A stretch of 64,000 bases of DNA from Chitinophaga sp. GbtcB8 (lineage in GTDB: Bacteria > Bacteroidota > Bacteroidia > Chitinophagales > Chitinophagaceae). Under the pieces are notes generated by a model. That model had not been told where the DNA came from. It searched no databases and saw nothing but the letters and a program-made list of their open reading frames with translations. The stretch lies in contig NZ_JAGXJN010000009.1 of the NCBI RefSeq assembly GCF_019091455.1, positions 1 to 64,000 of the forward strand. Direction: 5' to 3'. Each line of letters starts with the position of its first letter. Positions within the stretch are counted from its first letter, which is position 1. Shown here piece after piece: positions 24,646 to 34,805 of this stretch. The position numbers were made by a program, and so were the translations under genes.

Positions 24646-25857
24646 ATGCTAGACACAATTGAAGCAGCCCTGGACGACATTAAAAAAGGAAAGCTGGTCA
24701 TAGTAGTGGATGATGAAGACCGCGAAAACGAAGGCGATTTTGTGACGGCCGCTCACAACGTAACACCTGAGATCATCAACTTCATGAGCATACATGGCCG
24801 CGGCCTTATATGCGCGCCCCTGGTAGAGGAGCGCTGCGAGGAGCTGGGCCTGGAAATGATGGTGCGCGACAATACCGCCCTGCACCAAACACCCTTTACC
24901 GTAAGCGTAGACCTGTTAGGACATGGCTGTACCACCGGCATCTCTGCCCACGACAGGGCCAAGACCGTACAGGCGCTCATTGATCCCAACACCCGCCCTG
25001 AATACCTGGGCAAACCCGGACACATCTTCCCGCTGAAAGCCAAAAAAGGCGGGGTGCTGCGCCGTGCCGGCCACACAGAAGCCACCATTGACCTGGCCCG
25101 TTTAGCTGGTTTTGAACCCGCTGGCGTGCTGGTAGAGATCATGAATGAAGATGGCTCCATGGCCCGCCTGCCGCAGCTGCGCCAGATAGCCACTAAGTTT
25201 GACCTGAAGCTCATCTCCATAAAAGACCTCATTGCTTACCGCCTGCGTACCGAAACTTTGATAGAAGAAGAAGTACGTGTGCAAATGCCCACCAAATACG
25301 GCAACTTTGAGCTCATAGCTTTTAAGCAGCTGAACTCCGGCGATATGCACATGGCCCTGAAAAAAGGAGATTGGGAAGATGGCGAGCCAGTGCTGCTGCG
25401 CGTACACTCCTCCTGTTTCACCGGCGATATCCTGCACTCCCTACGCTGCGATTGCGGGGAGCAGCTGCACGCTGCCATGACCATGGTAGAAAAAGAAGGT
25501 AAAGGCCTTATATTATATATGAACCAGGAAGGCCGTGGTATGGGCCTGCTGAATAAATTAAAAGCCTACAAGCTGCAGGAAGAAGGCCGCGGTACCGTGG
25601 AAGCCAACCTGGAGCTGGGCTTTAATATGGATGAACGTGATTATGGGATTGGCGCGCAGATCCTGCGCCACCTGAACATCAGCAAGATCCGCCTCATGAC
25701 CAACAACCCCCGCAAACGCGCCGGCCTGAAAGGTTATGGACTGGAGATCGTTGAGAACGTACCCATAGAGATCCATCCCAACCCGCACAACGAGTTTTAC
25801 CTGCAAACCAAACGGGATAAGCTGGGACATGAGATACTGGGGCGCATTACTAATTAA
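24646..25857 (+). CDS. ribBA: Bifunctional DHBP synthase / GTP cyclohydrolase II
   Basis: Catalyses the two entry steps of riboflavin synthesis: ribulose 5-phosphate to 3,4-dihydroxy-2-butanone 4-phosphate (RibB domain, residues 1 to about 200) and GTP ring opening (RibA domain, about 205-403). Seen: [17 protein letters not shown] and [17 protein letters not shown] (RibB); [20 protein letters not shown] with zinc ligands C257, C268 and C270, [14 protein letters not shown] and [10 protein letters not shown] (RibA). Full length. The gene stands alone and ends at a strong terminator. No RFN riboswitch precedes it. Confidence 0.97.
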   Translation: MLDTIEAALDDIKKGKLVIVVDDEDRENEGDFVTAAHNVTPEIINFMSIHGRGLICAPLVEERCEELGLEMMVRDNTALHQTPFTVSVDLLGHGCTTGISAHDRAKTVQALIDPNTRPEYLGKPGHIFPLKAKKGGVLRRAGHTEATIDLARLAGFEPAGVLVEIMNEDGSMARLPQLRQIATKFDLKLISIKDLIAYRLRTETLIEEEVRVQMPTKYGNFELIAFKQLNSGDMHMALKKGDWEDGEPVLLRVHSSCFTGDILHSLRCDCGEQLHAAMTMVEKEGKGLILYMNQEGRGMGLLNKLKAYKLQEEGRGTVEANLELGFNMDERDYGIGAQILRHLNISKIRLMTNNPRKRAGLKGYGLEIVENVPIEIHPNPHNEFYLQTKRDKLGHEILGRITN

Positions 25858-25882
25858 GAATTAATAGCGTACTTCATAAATT

Positions 25883-25913
25883 AAAAGTCCTGCACATTAT
25901 GTGCAGGACTTTT
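25883..25913. terminator. Perfect bidirectional terminator
   Basis: 14-bp perfect stem AAAAGTCCTGCACA / TGTGCAGGACTTTT with a TTA loop. Placed between the convergent ribBA and tamB-like genes and suited to both. Confidence 0.93.
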
Positions 25914-25962
25914 CTACTTAGTATCTTCATTCCCACCAATCAACCGCTGCATTCATTATTAA

Positions 25963-28900
25963 TTACTCTTCTCCCGTTTTCCTTTTCAGCGTATCCTCCG
26001 GCTTCAGGGCTTCCGTACGCCTCATAGAGTCCAGTAAGCGCCGGGAGGGGCGCCTGCTTTCAAAAAGCTCCCGTAGCCGGTTGTACTCACGTACATAGGA
26101 AATACCCAAACCGGCTTTATTACGGTTCACCAGGTTGTATACATCATAGTCTGTTTTACTAAAAGCATTGATACGGATACGGCCGTCCTGGGTAAGCAGG
26201 TATTCAACCCGGAAGTCACCGGCAAAGCGGTTAGAGGTTGCGCTGGTAGCCGTTCTTCCCCAGTCGTAATCACCACCAACGTATAAGCGTACACGATTAT
26301 TGAACAGGTTACTGGTAATACCTGCGCTCAGCTGGTTACGGTCCATGTTGGTATTATCCTGGTTGCCGATGTTATAGGCCCGGTAATTTACATTCACACC
26401 AATACCGCTGTTCTTCAGGATAACGCCGGTAATATTATTCAGGATGGCAGATGCCTGGGCCGATAAGGCCTGGCCCACACTGTTCTTACCTACTATGCCC
26501 GCGCTGCCGGTAGCTGCATTATCATCCGGTATGAACTGGTTAAACAGCAGCAGGCCATACACCTGCAGCAGCGCTTTGTTCTGGTCCTGGTTAATTTCCC
26601 GTATACGTGCAGCCACACCGCTTTCATAGGAAAGGGAGCCTACATCCGGCAGCTGGATCTCGTAGGCAATATCCGGTTTCATCATTTCACCGCGCAGGTT
26701 GATCACTACATCCACCCTTTCCTGGCGGGTTGCCAGCTTATCGCTGCTAATGGCCGCAGAGGCGTTGGCGTTATACTGGCCTACCAGGTTATACAGGCTT
26801 ACTTTAGGTACGCTGTATTTGGCGGTAATGTTCATGCGGGCTTCCCGCGGATCGCCGTTCCAGGTAATAGTGCTGTTCTTGGTAATATCAAACTTCCAGC
26901 TGGTAAGGCGCTGAAAGGTAAAGTTGTAAGATCCGTTGTTGATCTCGTAATCCCCGAACATGGAGAAATCGCCATCAGTATTCACATTGATCTGCAGGTT
27001 CCCGTTACCGTTGGCGGAGATCACATCGCCGGTAGTGGCATCCAGGATCACATCTATCTGTGCATCCGGGTTGGCGGCAATATCCAGGCGTATGTTCAGG
27101 TTCACATTATCCTTCTTCTTCTTTTTAGGCTGCTCCATTTCTGTGCCGTAGGTCTTAAAGGTAATGTAGTCGTATTTACCAATATCCTTGGTGTCAGACA
27201 TAGGCAGGTAAAAGTGGGTGCCTTTCACCGGGCGGGCCAGTATGTGCAGCTGCATATCATTCAGCGGGCCGGAGAAATATACTTTACCGTCTGCGATCAC
27301 ATCCCCGTAAAACAGGTCGCTGTCTGCACCGCTAGTGTTCATGAACATGAACTTGCGGCCGGTAACGTCAAAGTCAAAATTCAGCTTGGAGAAATGATCA
27401 TGGGAAATATAACCGCTGGCGCTTGCCCGGTTATTGTATTTATCAACAATGCTGAAGTTGCCGAACTCTATCAGGTTATCATCCACATTAATATTGAGCC
27501 GCGGTATCTTATAATAGGTGCCCAGGTATAATACGCGGATGCCTACACTATCCAGCTGCACTTTGCCTTTTACAGATGGCTGACCGGTAGTGCCGCTAAT
27601 AGTGAGCTTGCCGGTGGCCAGGCCTGACAGGCGGTCCACATAATCGCCCAGGTATTGGTTCAGCGGGTCAATGGAAGTGCCGTTCAGATCTACGGTGCCG
27701 CTAAGCTGGTTATTTTCTTTGGTAAGGCCTGCAATGCCTTTTATGGTAAAGTTGCGGCCTGCATTTTTGGATTCTATCTCAACGTTTGATTCGCCGGTCT
27801 GCTGCCGGTAACCACCCTTAATGGTCACCAGGCCCAGTGAATCATTGTTCAGCTTTAAGTTGCTGGCTGTAATGTCTGCATCAATATCCAGGTTGCGCGT
27901 AGGGTCTGATATGTTGATCACACCATTAGCCTGCCCCTCAACAGCCATGGGCAGCAGCTGTGTGGGAATGGCATCCGCCAGGTTCAGGTTTCTAAGTGTG
28001 ATCATAAACCGCGATTCATCCGGGTTAAACTCATTGGTTTCCACCGTAACACTTTGATCATTGCGGGTAATGCGCAGGTTATTAACGGTAAGAAAATGTT
28101 TGCTCCAATAAATTTCATTCCCTGCTGTAACGTTCCACTGCCGCTCATTTACGGTAAAGGTGCTGTTCAGGAAGTTGATCTTTACCCCATCATTCACGGT
28201 AACCACCCGGGCATAAAAGCCATCCATGTTGGTGGAGTCCTGGCTGGCCTGCACATCCATCTTTATGAAAGAAGTATCGTGGCCTGAGCTGGCCAGTATC
28301 AGCGGGTTTTGCAGCCATACGCGGTTACCGGAGTAGACTTTGCCAATGCTGGTGCTTACATTGATCTTATTAAAATTACCGCTGCCTTTTATTTGCAGGT
28401 CCTGTACACTATAGCCCTGGTAGGCCGCCTGCGGCACAAAGGCATTCAGGGAAATGCTGCCCTGCATGGTATTTAAGCCACCGCTTACCCGGGCCTGGTC
28501 AAACCCGGAAATATCTTTTGTAAAGGCATGTATCAGCTTATCCACTTCGCCGAACTGGAAGGCAAACGTAAAGTCCTCCTTAATGTTAGCCGTAGGCGGG
28601 GAAGAAAAGAAGCTGGGATAATATTTATTCAGGAACAGGCGGAAGGCATCCGGCAGCTCCACAAAGCTATAGGTGCCTTTTACATAGCCGGTTATCTCGC
28701 TGCCCACAATGCCCAGCACCTTGGTATTGTTTTCCATGCGGGTGCTGATGTTGAGGGAGTCAAAATCCACCCGGCTCTGGTTCTTGTACAGGGATACGTC
28801 GTATATGCGTGCCGTACCATCAAAGTTATCAATGTTGTCACCGGCAAAGTTCAGATCCAGCTTGGTTTGCAGGGTAATGGAATCCGTTGTCAGGCGCAGC

Positions 28901-30807
28901 GCTTTCAGGTTGCTTTTGCGGATCTCCGAGTTGAATTTGAACACCGGTACAGAGTCGTTAAAGTCAATAGTACCGGCAAAGTCCATATCCAGGTTAGGGT
29001 CCTTTACCGCCAGGGAGCCGTTAAAGAACTTACGGTTCATTTCGCCCTGGGTCTTAATATTCGTATAGGTATAATCGTAGAGAGCTATCGCTTGTACATC
29101 CGCATCTACGTTAGCCTTCAGTGTTCTTATATTAAAGCCCGCGCCATTCACTTTTGCGCTGAGGGAAATGGTGGAGAGCTGGGGCACATCCAGCAGGGAG
29201 CCCAGGTTAAAATTATTGGTGGTAAGGCTGCCGGAGTATACCGGTATATCGCCGCTGGTCTTAAAGTTCAGATCCGAGCTTACATTACCCAGGTTGGTCT
29301 GAAATTTACCGTAGGCCACAAAGTCATTCACAAAACCGGTAAAGCTACCCTGGAAGGCAATGTTGGAAAGGCGGTCTATATGCAGCTGCGGCACATCTTT
29401 AATAGTAGGGAAAATGCGTTGCACATCCTCGCCGGTGGTTACCAGGTCTGATGCCTGGAAGTCGATAAAGGTTTCATTGATCTCCGGCAGGCCGCGCATT
29501 TTAAAATGCCCTTTCAGGCGGGTGGTGCTGCCGGCCTGCAGGCTTACGCTGTCTGCATCCAGGTTGCTCACGGGGCCTTCTACCACGCCATTCAGGGATA
29601 TTTCCCTTTTCCAGCTGGTAAGGGGCGGGGCAAAGTAGGCAATATCGTCAGAAGATAAGGTGCTGTTCACAAACCGCGCTTTCATAAACACCAGGTCCAC
29701 GTAATCGCTCATGTCGCCAAGATCAGAGTACTGCATGGTGTAATAGTTGCGCAGGTGGCTGCGGTTGGTAATGAGGTCCATTTGGGAGAACTCCATTTCC
29801 ACCGGCGACATTTTAAAACGGGCTGTCAGCTTTTTTACCTCAAACCCGCTGCGTTCTTTTGTGCGCAGGGTCAGGTCGCCGATAATACTGTCTTTTATAA
29901 GGCTGGTGTTCAGCAGGGTCAGGTTTATATTCGCAAAGCGGATGTGGTCCGGATCAAAGAATCCGGGCCCCAGGGGCCTGGTATCTTCCAGGTCCTCCAG
30001 CCCAAACAACCCGTTGCGCACAGCCAGCTCCCTGACCAGCAGCTTCCAGTTACTGCTGTTCCAGCGCAGCTGCCCGGTACTGTCTATGGCTGGTAAGGGC
30101 GAATTGGTGCTTTTGCTCTTTTTATGCCGCAGGGGAGAGGCAGGGTAACGGCTAATAATAAACGAAGGCTGATCCAGCAGCAGCTGCTGTATATCTATAT
30201 TATGTTTTTGCAGGTCCAGGTTCTGGGCATCCAGGTAGATCTGTTTAGCTGTTATGCGCATATCTTCACCCACCCAGGCATCGATCTGGTTAATGCGTAT
30301 GTTGCGCAGGTCTATGCGGCGCAGGTCCAGGGCCACTCCGCCGCTGCTTTTGGGCGTAGTGCTGGTATCCGGGCCGGATGAGCCGAATGCATCTACAATA
30401 AACTGATAGTTCCAGGCGGAATCATTGCGGTGGCGTACCAGGTTCACCTGGGCATTTTCCAGGCCAATGAACTTCAGCACGGGTTTTTCCTGGAAAAAGA
30501 ACCAGTCGGTAATGCGCACCTGCATGGCGCCGGCATACAGCAGGGTATCGTGATGGCGGTCTTCAATATAAGTGCCTTCCAGGCGCGCACTGTTAAACAG
30601 CCGCAGGCTCACCCCTTTCACCTCTACTTTTGTATGCAGCTGTTCTGATAGCCGCCGGGCCGTTTCCTGCACCAGCCAATGCTGCACCGCAGGAATGTTA
30701 ACCAATATGCCTATCAATATAATAATGCCCAGCAGTGATAGCAGGACAATTGTTAATATTTTACGTACTTTTTTCAGCGATCTGCATTTATCCGGCAAAA
30801 ATACCAT
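25963..30807 (-). CDS. tamB: TamB-like translocation/assembly module protein
   Basis: 1614 residues. A single N-terminal membrane helix at about 17-37 (ILTIVLLSLLGIIILIGILV) anchors a very long periplasmic beta-rich body of AsmA/TamB type, built from repeated FxLxNLNL-like strands. The C-terminal TamB (DUF490) domain (about 1150-1560) includes NGNLQINVNTDGDFSMFGDY, INNGSYNFTFQRL and LTSWKFDITKNSTITWNGDP. Such proteins form lipid-transfer bridges or help assemble outer-membrane proteins. Bacteroidota homologues are of this length. Its partner TamA/BamA is not in the window. Upstream it is divergent from the isoaspartyl peptidase gene. Confidence 0.93.
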   Translation of the reverse strand: MVFLPDKCRSLKKVRKILTIVLLSLLGIIILIGILVNIPAVQHWLVQETARRLSEQLHTKVEVKGVSLRLFNSARLEGTYIEDRHHDTLLYAGAMQVRITDWFFFQEKPVLKFIGLENAQVNLVRHRNDSAWNYQFIVDAFGSSGPDTSTTPKSSGGVALDLRRIDLRNIRINQIDAWVGEDMRITAKQIYLDAQNLDLQKHNIDIQQLLLDQPSFIISRYPASPLRHKKSKSTNSPLPAIDSTGQLRWNSSNWKLLVRELAVRNGLFGLEDLEDTRPLGPGFFDPDHIRFANINLTLLNTSLIKDSIIGDLTLRTKERSGFEVKKLTARFKMSPVEMEFSQMDLITNRSHLRNYYTMQYSDLGDMSDYVDLVFMKARFVNSTLSSDDIAYFAPPLTSWKREISLNGVVEGPVSNLDADSVSLQAGSTTRLKGHFKMRGLPEINETFIDFQASDLVTTGEDVQRIFPTIKDVPQLHIDRLSNIAFQGSFTGFVNDFVAYGKFQTNLGNVSSDLNFKTSGDIPVYSGSLTTNNFNLGSLLDVPQLSTISLSAKVNGAGFNIRTLKANVDADVQAIALYDYTYTNIKTQGEMNRKFFNGSLAVKDPNLDMDFAGTIDFNDSVPVFKFNSEIRKSNLKALRLTTDSITLQTKLDLNFAGDNIDNFDGTARIYDVSLYKNQSRVDFDSLNISTRMENNTKVLGIVGSEITGYVKGTYSFVELPDAFRLFLNKYYPSFFSSPPTANIKEDFTFAFQFGEVDKLIHAFTKDISGFDQARVSGGLNTMQGSISLNAFVPQAAYQGYSVQDLQIKGSGNFNKINVSTSIGKVYSGNRVWLQNPLILASSGHDTSFIKMDVQASQDSTNMDGFYARVVTVNDGVKINFLNSTFTVNERQWNVTAGNEIYWSKHFLTVNNLRITRNDQSVTVETNEFNPDESRFMITLRNLNLADAIPTQLLPMAVEGQANGVINISDPTRNLDIDADITASNLKLNNDSLGLVTIKGGYRQQTGESNVEIESKNAGRNFTIKGIAGLTKENNQLSGTVDLNGTSIDPLNQYLGDYVDRLSGLATGKLTISGTTGQPSVKGKVQLDSVGIRVLYLGTYYKIPRLNINVDDNLIEFGNFSIVDKYNNRASASGYISHDHFSKLNFDFDVTGRKFMFMNTSGADSDLFYGDVIADGKVYFSGPLNDMQLHILARPVKGTHFYLPMSDTKDIGKYDYITFKTYGTEMEQPKKKKKDNVNLNIRLDIAANPDAQIDVILDATTGDVISANGNGNLQINVNTDGDFSMFGDYEINNGSYNFTFQRLTSWKFDITKNSTITWNGDPREARMNITAKYSVPKVSLYNLVGQYNANASAAISSDKLATRQERVDVVINLRGEMMKPDIAYEIQLPDVGSLSYESGVAARIREINQDQNKALLQVYGLLLFNQFIPDDNAATGSAGIVGKNSVGQALSAQASAILNNITGVILKNSGIGVNVNYRAYNIGNQDNTNMDRNQLSAGITSNLFNNRVRLYVGGDYDWGRTATSATSNRFAGDFRVEYLLTQDGRIRINAFSKTDYDVYNLVNRNKAGLGISYVREYNRLRELFESRRPSRRLLDSMRRTEALKPEDTLKRKTGEE

Positions 30808-30827
30808 TTTCAGCCAGACCGAACCGG

Positions 30828-30862
30828 ATTTTAGATTTTAGATTTACGATTGTAGATTTAAT
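30828..30862. repeat. Solo heptad arm I (TTTTAGA family)
   Basis: TTTTAGA, TTTTAGA, TTTACGA, TTGTAGA, TTTAAT in a row, period 7. It lies between two divergent starts (tamB-like and isoaspartyl peptidase). I see no complementary second arm. Confidence 0.65.
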
Positions 30863-30889
30863 GGACAATCATCCAATAAATTTCCGGTT

Positions 30890-31939
30890 ATGTTATCCGT
30901 TTTTCTTACTACTGCTTTGCTTATGACCACCAGCACGCTGCCTGTTAATGACACAGTTACGGCCAAACCTAAATATGTAATGGTGATACACGGCGGTGCC
31001 GGCACCATTCTGAAGTCGCAAATGACGCCGGAAAAGGAGCAGGCCTATAAAACGGCCCTGGAGCTGGCTTTGCGCAGTGGGTATACTATTCTGCAAAAAG
31101 GCGGCAGCAGCCTGGATGCTGTGGAAGCGGCCATACGCGTAATGGAAGATTCGCCCCTGTTCAATGCCGGTAAAGGCGCGGTGTTCACCCATGAAGGCAA
31201 AAATGAAATGGATGCCGCTATTATGAATGGCAAAACACTGGCCGCTGGTTCTGTAGCCGGCGTAACCGTGATCCGCAACCCCATTACCGCTGCCAGGGCC
31301 GTAATGGAAAAGTCGCAGCACGTAATGCTCACTGGCCCGGGGGCAGAAAAGTTTGCCAAAGAGGCGGGGCTTGAGATCGTGGACCCATCTTACTTTTATA
31401 CGGAGGAACGCTGGAAAGCCCTGCAGAAAGTAAAGGCTGCGGATGAAAATAAAACACAGCTGGACCATGATGCCGATACCACGCACAAAACCTCCCGCTT
31501 AGGCATAAAAAATAAAGATAATAAGTTTGGCACTGTAGGTGCGGTAGCGCTGGATAAGCAGGGTAACCTGGCCGCAGCCACCTCCACCGGCGGTATGACC
31601 AACAAAAAGTATGGCCGTGTAGGTGATGCACCTATCATTGGCGCCGGTACCTATGCTAATAATGCCACCTGCGCTATTTCCTGCACAGGCTGGGGCGAGT
31701 TCTTTATCCGTTTATGTGTAGCCAAAACCGTTAGTGATCTCATGGAATATAGGAATGAAACCCTGCAGCAGGCGGCCAACGAGCTTATTATGAACAAAGT
31801 GCCTGCCCTGGGCGGCGATGGCGGGTTAATAGCTATTGATAAGAATGGGAACATAACCATGCCTTTTAATACAGCCGGCATGTACCGTGGCAGCGTAACA
31901 GAAGATGGGAAGATTGAAGTAGCCATTTATAAAGAGTAA
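30890..31939 (+). CDS. Isoaspartyl peptidase / plant-type L-asparaginase
   Basis: Ntn-hydrolase that self-cleaves and then hydrolyses isoaspartyl dipeptides or asparagine. Seen: VMVIHGGAGTI at the start of the fold, GGSSLDAVEAAIRVMEDSPLFNAGKGAVF, and the catalytic nucleophile T215 in NKFGTVGAVALD followed by AAATSTGG. The first 25 residues (LSVFLTTALLMTTSTL) look like a signal peptide, so it is probably periplasmic. 349 aa, normal for the family with its leader. Confidence 0.93.
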   Translation: MLSVFLTTALLMTTSTLPVNDTVTAKPKYVMVIHGGAGTILKSQMTPEKEQAYKTALELALRSGYTILQKGGSSLDAVEAAIRVMEDSPLFNAGKGAVFTHEGKNEMDAAIMNGKTLAAGSVAGVTVIRNPITAARAVMEKSQHVMLTGPGAEKFAKEAGLEIVDPSYFYTEERWKALQKVKAADENKTQLDHDADTTHKTSRLGIKNKDNKFGTVGAVALDKQGNLAAATSTGGMTNKKYGRVGDAPIIGAGTYANNATCAISCTGWGEFFIRLCVAKTVSDLMEYRNETLQQAANELIMNKVPALGGDGGLIAIDKNGNITMPFNTAGMYRGSVTEDGKIEVAIYKE

Positions 31940-31948
31940 AAAGCTGGC

Positions 31949-31964
31949 AGCTAATAGCTAACTA
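31949..31964. repeat. Short heptad arm J (AGCTAAT family)
   Basis: AGCTAATAGCTAACTA between two convergent stop codons, with the same word as repeat A. It contains the TraB-family stop. No second arm seen. Confidence 0.5.
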
Positions 31965-32837
31965 CCTCACCGCCTCAACTAAATACCCTTCCTTCTTCAG
32001 CAACGCAATCACCCCATTAGGCCCGCCCAAATGCCCGGCGCCAACAGCAAAAAAGCTGGGAGTAGCCTGTATCTGCCGGGTAATGATGGGGATCCATTTA
32101 GCATTACGTTGATCCAGCAAAATATCCTGGAAAGGGCCAATATCTTTAGACGATTGTGTGAGGGTATACAGCTGTTGAACATCCTGTTCTTTATAGGCAT
32201 TTAACATGGTGTCGAACTCCGCGCGTTCTTCAGCTACATGATCCAGCATTTCCACTAACATGGCAGCTTCATCCTTATCAGGTATGCTGTCAAATACTGC
32301 TATCTGGTCCTGCAGGGTTTCCAGCCCGGCAATGCTTTTTTGCTGTTCCCTGGCTATTTTCAGCAGCTCGTTCTCAACAGAAAAAGGCTCGTTGCAGAAC
32401 AGGAACAGTTTAATGGTCAGCAAAGAAGTTAAGGCCATGGGTTTCATGCGGTCAAACATCGCCATATCCAATCCCACTTCCTTTTTACAATAATCATTTA
32501 GTTTTTGGTAATCGGCAGGTTTAAACAGCTTTTTCAGGGAGTATCCTTCCGGCATTAGCAACAGCTGCTGCATTTGCTGCAGCATCAGGGAATCGTCCAT
32601 ATTAATTTCCAGGTATAGCTGCTGGCTGGCCTGTAATGCGGTGGTAACGCTGGCAGGGAAACTAAAATCCTTTTCACAAAGCAGGTGCATGGTGCCATAC
32701 AGGAAAGAAGGCTGCATCATGCCTTTGCCGGAGATCTTCCAGAGCAGGGAAGAGGTGGTTTTATCCGGGGCCGGCTGTGCCTGCGACTGCAGCCAGGGCA
32801 GGCATAACAGCAGCGTGATCCATTTACGCATGTACAA
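31962..32837 (-). CDS. TraB/GumN family protein
   Basis: 291 residues with a signal peptide (ITLLLCLPWLQSQAQ), then the family signature LLWKISGKGMMQPSFLYGTM, HLLCEKDFSFP, YLEINMDD and the C-terminal SFFAVGAGHLGGPNGVIALL with KKEGYLVEAV. Members are thought to be metal-dependent hydrolases or proteases; the conserved GTMH and GAGHL positions are both present. The start can be 32837 or the ATG two codons later. Convergent with the isoaspartyl peptidase gene; substrate unknown. Confidence 0.9.
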   Translation of the reverse strand: MYMRKWITLLLCLPWLQSQAQPAPDKTTSSLLWKISGKGMMQPSFLYGTMHLLCEKDFSFPASVTTALQASQQLYLEINMDDSLMLQQMQQLLLMPEGYSLKKLFKPADYQKLNDYCKKEVGLDMAMFDRMKPMALTSLLTIKLFLFCNEPFSVENELLKIAREQQKSIAGLETLQDQIAVFDSIPDKDEAAMLVEMLDHVAEERAEFDTMLNAYKEQDVQQLYTLTQSSKDIGPFQDILLDQRNAKWIPIITRQIQATPSFFAVGAGHLGGPNGVIALLKKEGYLVEAVR

Positions 32838-32977
32838 AATTTACGGAAAGATAAGGCATTTGCATTCCTTTAACACAACTTAAGAAGAGCTTAAAATACA
32901 CTTTTGTATTAAACGCAAAAAGTAAACGGCCGTCTTATACCCGATAACTTTTTTAAGTGACCCACAAATCAGATTAT

Positions 32978-33418
32978 ATGAAAGGGATAAGCTTAATGGC
33001 TGTAGCAGCCATGATGACAACCGGTGCTTTTGCAAGCACAGGCAAAGGCAATGGTAACACCGATGACATTGCATTGAATAAAATGGAGATCCAGCAGCAG
33101 GAGCAGCAGAATGATGACCTGCAGTCAAATATTACAGACCAGCAGCAGGGCATCTTTGACCTGGTACAGGTGAAAACAAGCTTAGAGAACGATCTGCAGA
33201 TGATAGAAGCCAGGCAGCAACGTGCGGAAGCAAATGGTAACACCGCAAAGGCCAACCGCCTCGACAAACGAATAGCCTGGGACCAGGCCCTGCTGAAAGC
33301 AAATCAGGATCATATCCGTGAATACCTGGCAGTAGAAAGGAACGACATGCGCCTTATGAACCATAATGGCGAGCGCATAGATAATGAAGAAGCAGCAATA
33401 GCGAAAGACAAAGAATAA
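32978..33418 (+). CDS. Secreted coiled-coil protein, unknown
   Basis: A signal peptide (MKGISLMAVAAMMTTGAFAS) and a charged, Gln-rich helical body of about 125 residues (QQQEQQNDDLQSNITDQQQG, then LENDLQMIEARQQRAE) that should form a coiled coil. The frame is open to a GTG at 32957, but ATG 32978 gives a proper signal peptide. No enzyme motif. The last codon is the TAA that begins inverted repeat G. Alone on its strand. Confidence 0.75.
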   Translation: MKGISLMAVAAMMTTGAFASTGKGNGNTDDIALNKMEIQQQEQQNDDLQSNITDQQQGIFDLVQVKTSLENDLQMIEARQQRAEANGNTAKANRLDKRIAWDQALLKANQDHIREYLAVERNDMRLMNHNGERIDNEEAAIAKDKE

Positions 33419-33666
33419 TTACGAATTATTCAATTACGAATTACGAATTGGGAAGTGCAATAAGGGAGTAGTGCAGGAAAGTGCAGTAGCAAAGATCTTG
33501 AAGATAGCATTACAAAAGACGGCAAGCAAAAAAGGAGGTTGGAATAATAGGTTACCGTATAGCAATGGTTCCTTTTATAGAATGGCTTAAAGGATCAACA
33601 GAAAGTAATTCAAAACATCCGCTGCATTATAATTTATAATTCGTAATTGAATAATTCGTAATTAAA
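33416..33666. repeat. Long inverted repeat G with perfect 28-nt arms (ATTACGA family)
   Basis: Left arm 33416-33443 and right arm 33637-33664 are perfect 28-nt complements built of AATTACG and AATTATTC units. About 190 nt of unrelated sequence separates them. The left arm starts with the stop codon of the coiled-coil gene; the right arm is read through as the last codons of the convergent BioF-like gene. Confidence 0.93.
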
Positions 33667-34703
33667 GCTCCGATCCTTTCCAGATCAAATGCTTCATGCA
33701 ATGCAGAAACCACCACCCGGTGAATAGCAGGGCTGTCAGGATTAGGATACGCAAAAGAGGAAATAATGATATCGTGTTCCAGCAGGTATTGATCAATATA
33801 GGGGTGATGAGGAGCCGGCTGTAACAGGAAAACAGGCAAATGGAAAGGGTTGTGTACAAGCGTGCTTTTGGCAACCTGCTGTTGCAGATAGTGGATGTTA
33901 AGCTGCAGTTTATTACGCCCTGCAGCATACAGGGGTTTACTTTGCAAAAAGGCGTAAGCGTTGGCTGGCATAATGGGTGTGCTGCCGGTAAAAAAGGGTA
34001 GTTTTTTCATGGCGGAAATATCGGCCGCATGCCCTGCCACCAGCCCGCCTTCTACACTGTAAGCCTTTGCAAGGGAAGCCGTGATCAGGTACCGCACTGG
34101 CGGATGCAGGGGCAAAGTATGCACAATGCCTTCCCCTTCCGGCCCCAGTATACCGGCGCCATGTGAATCGTCAATTACCACCATTACTTTACGCTCAATG
34201 GCAGTTAGCCAGCTGAAGTCATGGATAGCACTGGTTAAGGGATTCACCGCATCTGCCGCAATTACAAAGGTATGGTCTGGTTTGCTGTTGATGAGGGTAA
34301 TGGTTTGCCTGGCCCATTGTTCGTGATCTATTGCCGGCAATACAGCATTATACAGGCGCAGCGCAGGATGCGTGCCGGGTGCATATAATACTTCGCCTTT
34401 GGTTTGTGCATAATGAATAGCTGCCTGCGCAGCCAGGTAACCGGATGAGAAAGCAGCGGCTGCCTGCTGCCGGAACAACACCGCCAGGGCATGCTCCAGC
34501 TCTTCGTATATACTTAAGCGTACATTGGCTACCCGCGAAGAAATAAATACCGGGCCAAACAGGTCCAGCCCAGCTTCAAATGCTTCCCGGAAAGCAGTTT
34601 TTGCATGCGCGCCCAGGTAAGAAAAGCCGGAGAAGAAAAGATGACTTTTGCCATCAATGACCGCGGTTCTGCCAGGTGTGGTATCGGAGTGAAGGGGGAA
34701 CAT
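33627..34703 (-). CDS. BioF/KBL-like PLP-dependent acyltransferase-type enzyme
   Basis: 358 residues of the alpha-oxoamine synthase fold. Seen: FFSGFSYLGAHAKTAFREAF, AAAFSSGYLAAQAAIHYA, VVIDDSHGAGILGPEGEG (cofactor Asp/His) and ITASLAKAYSVEGGLVAGHA with the PLP Lys. Such enzymes condense an acyl-CoA with an amino acid. No other biotin gene is nearby, so the substrate is open. The final residues ITNYSITNYKL are the translation of inverted repeat G, so the original C-terminus probably ended near residue 346. Confidence 0.85.
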   Translation of the reverse strand: MFPLHSDTTPGRTAVIDGKSHLFFSGFSYLGAHAKTAFREAFEAGLDLFGPVFISSRVANVRLSIYEELEHALAVLFRQQAAAAFSSGYLAAQAAIHYAQTKGEVLYAPGTHPALRLYNAVLPAIDHEQWARQTITLINSKPDHTFVIAADAVNPLTSAIHDFSWLTAIERKVMVVIDDSHGAGILGPEGEGIVHTLPLHPPVRYLITASLAKAYSVEGGLVAGHAADISAMKKLPFFTGSTPIMPANAYAFLQSKPLYAAGRNKLQLNIHYLQQQVAKSTLVHNPFHLPVFLLQPAPHHPYIDQYLLEHDIIISSFAYPNPDSPAIHRVVVSALHEAFDLERIGALITNYSITNYKL

Positions 34704-34715
34704 GAGCTGATTGAG

Positions 34716-34741
34716 AATTATTAATTACAGGTTACGAATTT
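34716..34741. repeat. Degenerate arm K (ATTACGA family)
   Basis: ATTATTAATTACAGGTTACG and on, a worn copy of the ATTACGA word upstream of the BioF-like gene. The remainder of 34704-34805 is AT-rich with no further feature. Confidence 0.35.
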
Positions 34742-34805
34742 AATCCTTCGTTTTGATCTTATTCATAGTTGTAATTAATTTATGATTAACAATTCCTGAT
34801 TGAAC

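Noticed and set aside
28528..29451. 307-residue plus-strand frame opposite tamB
   Set aside because: Antisense to a conserved long gene, composition typical of a shadow frame, no domain.
30796..30803. TAnnTTTG-like element for tamB on the minus strand
   Set aside because: It lies downstream of the only usable start codon (30807), so it cannot drive the gene as annotated.
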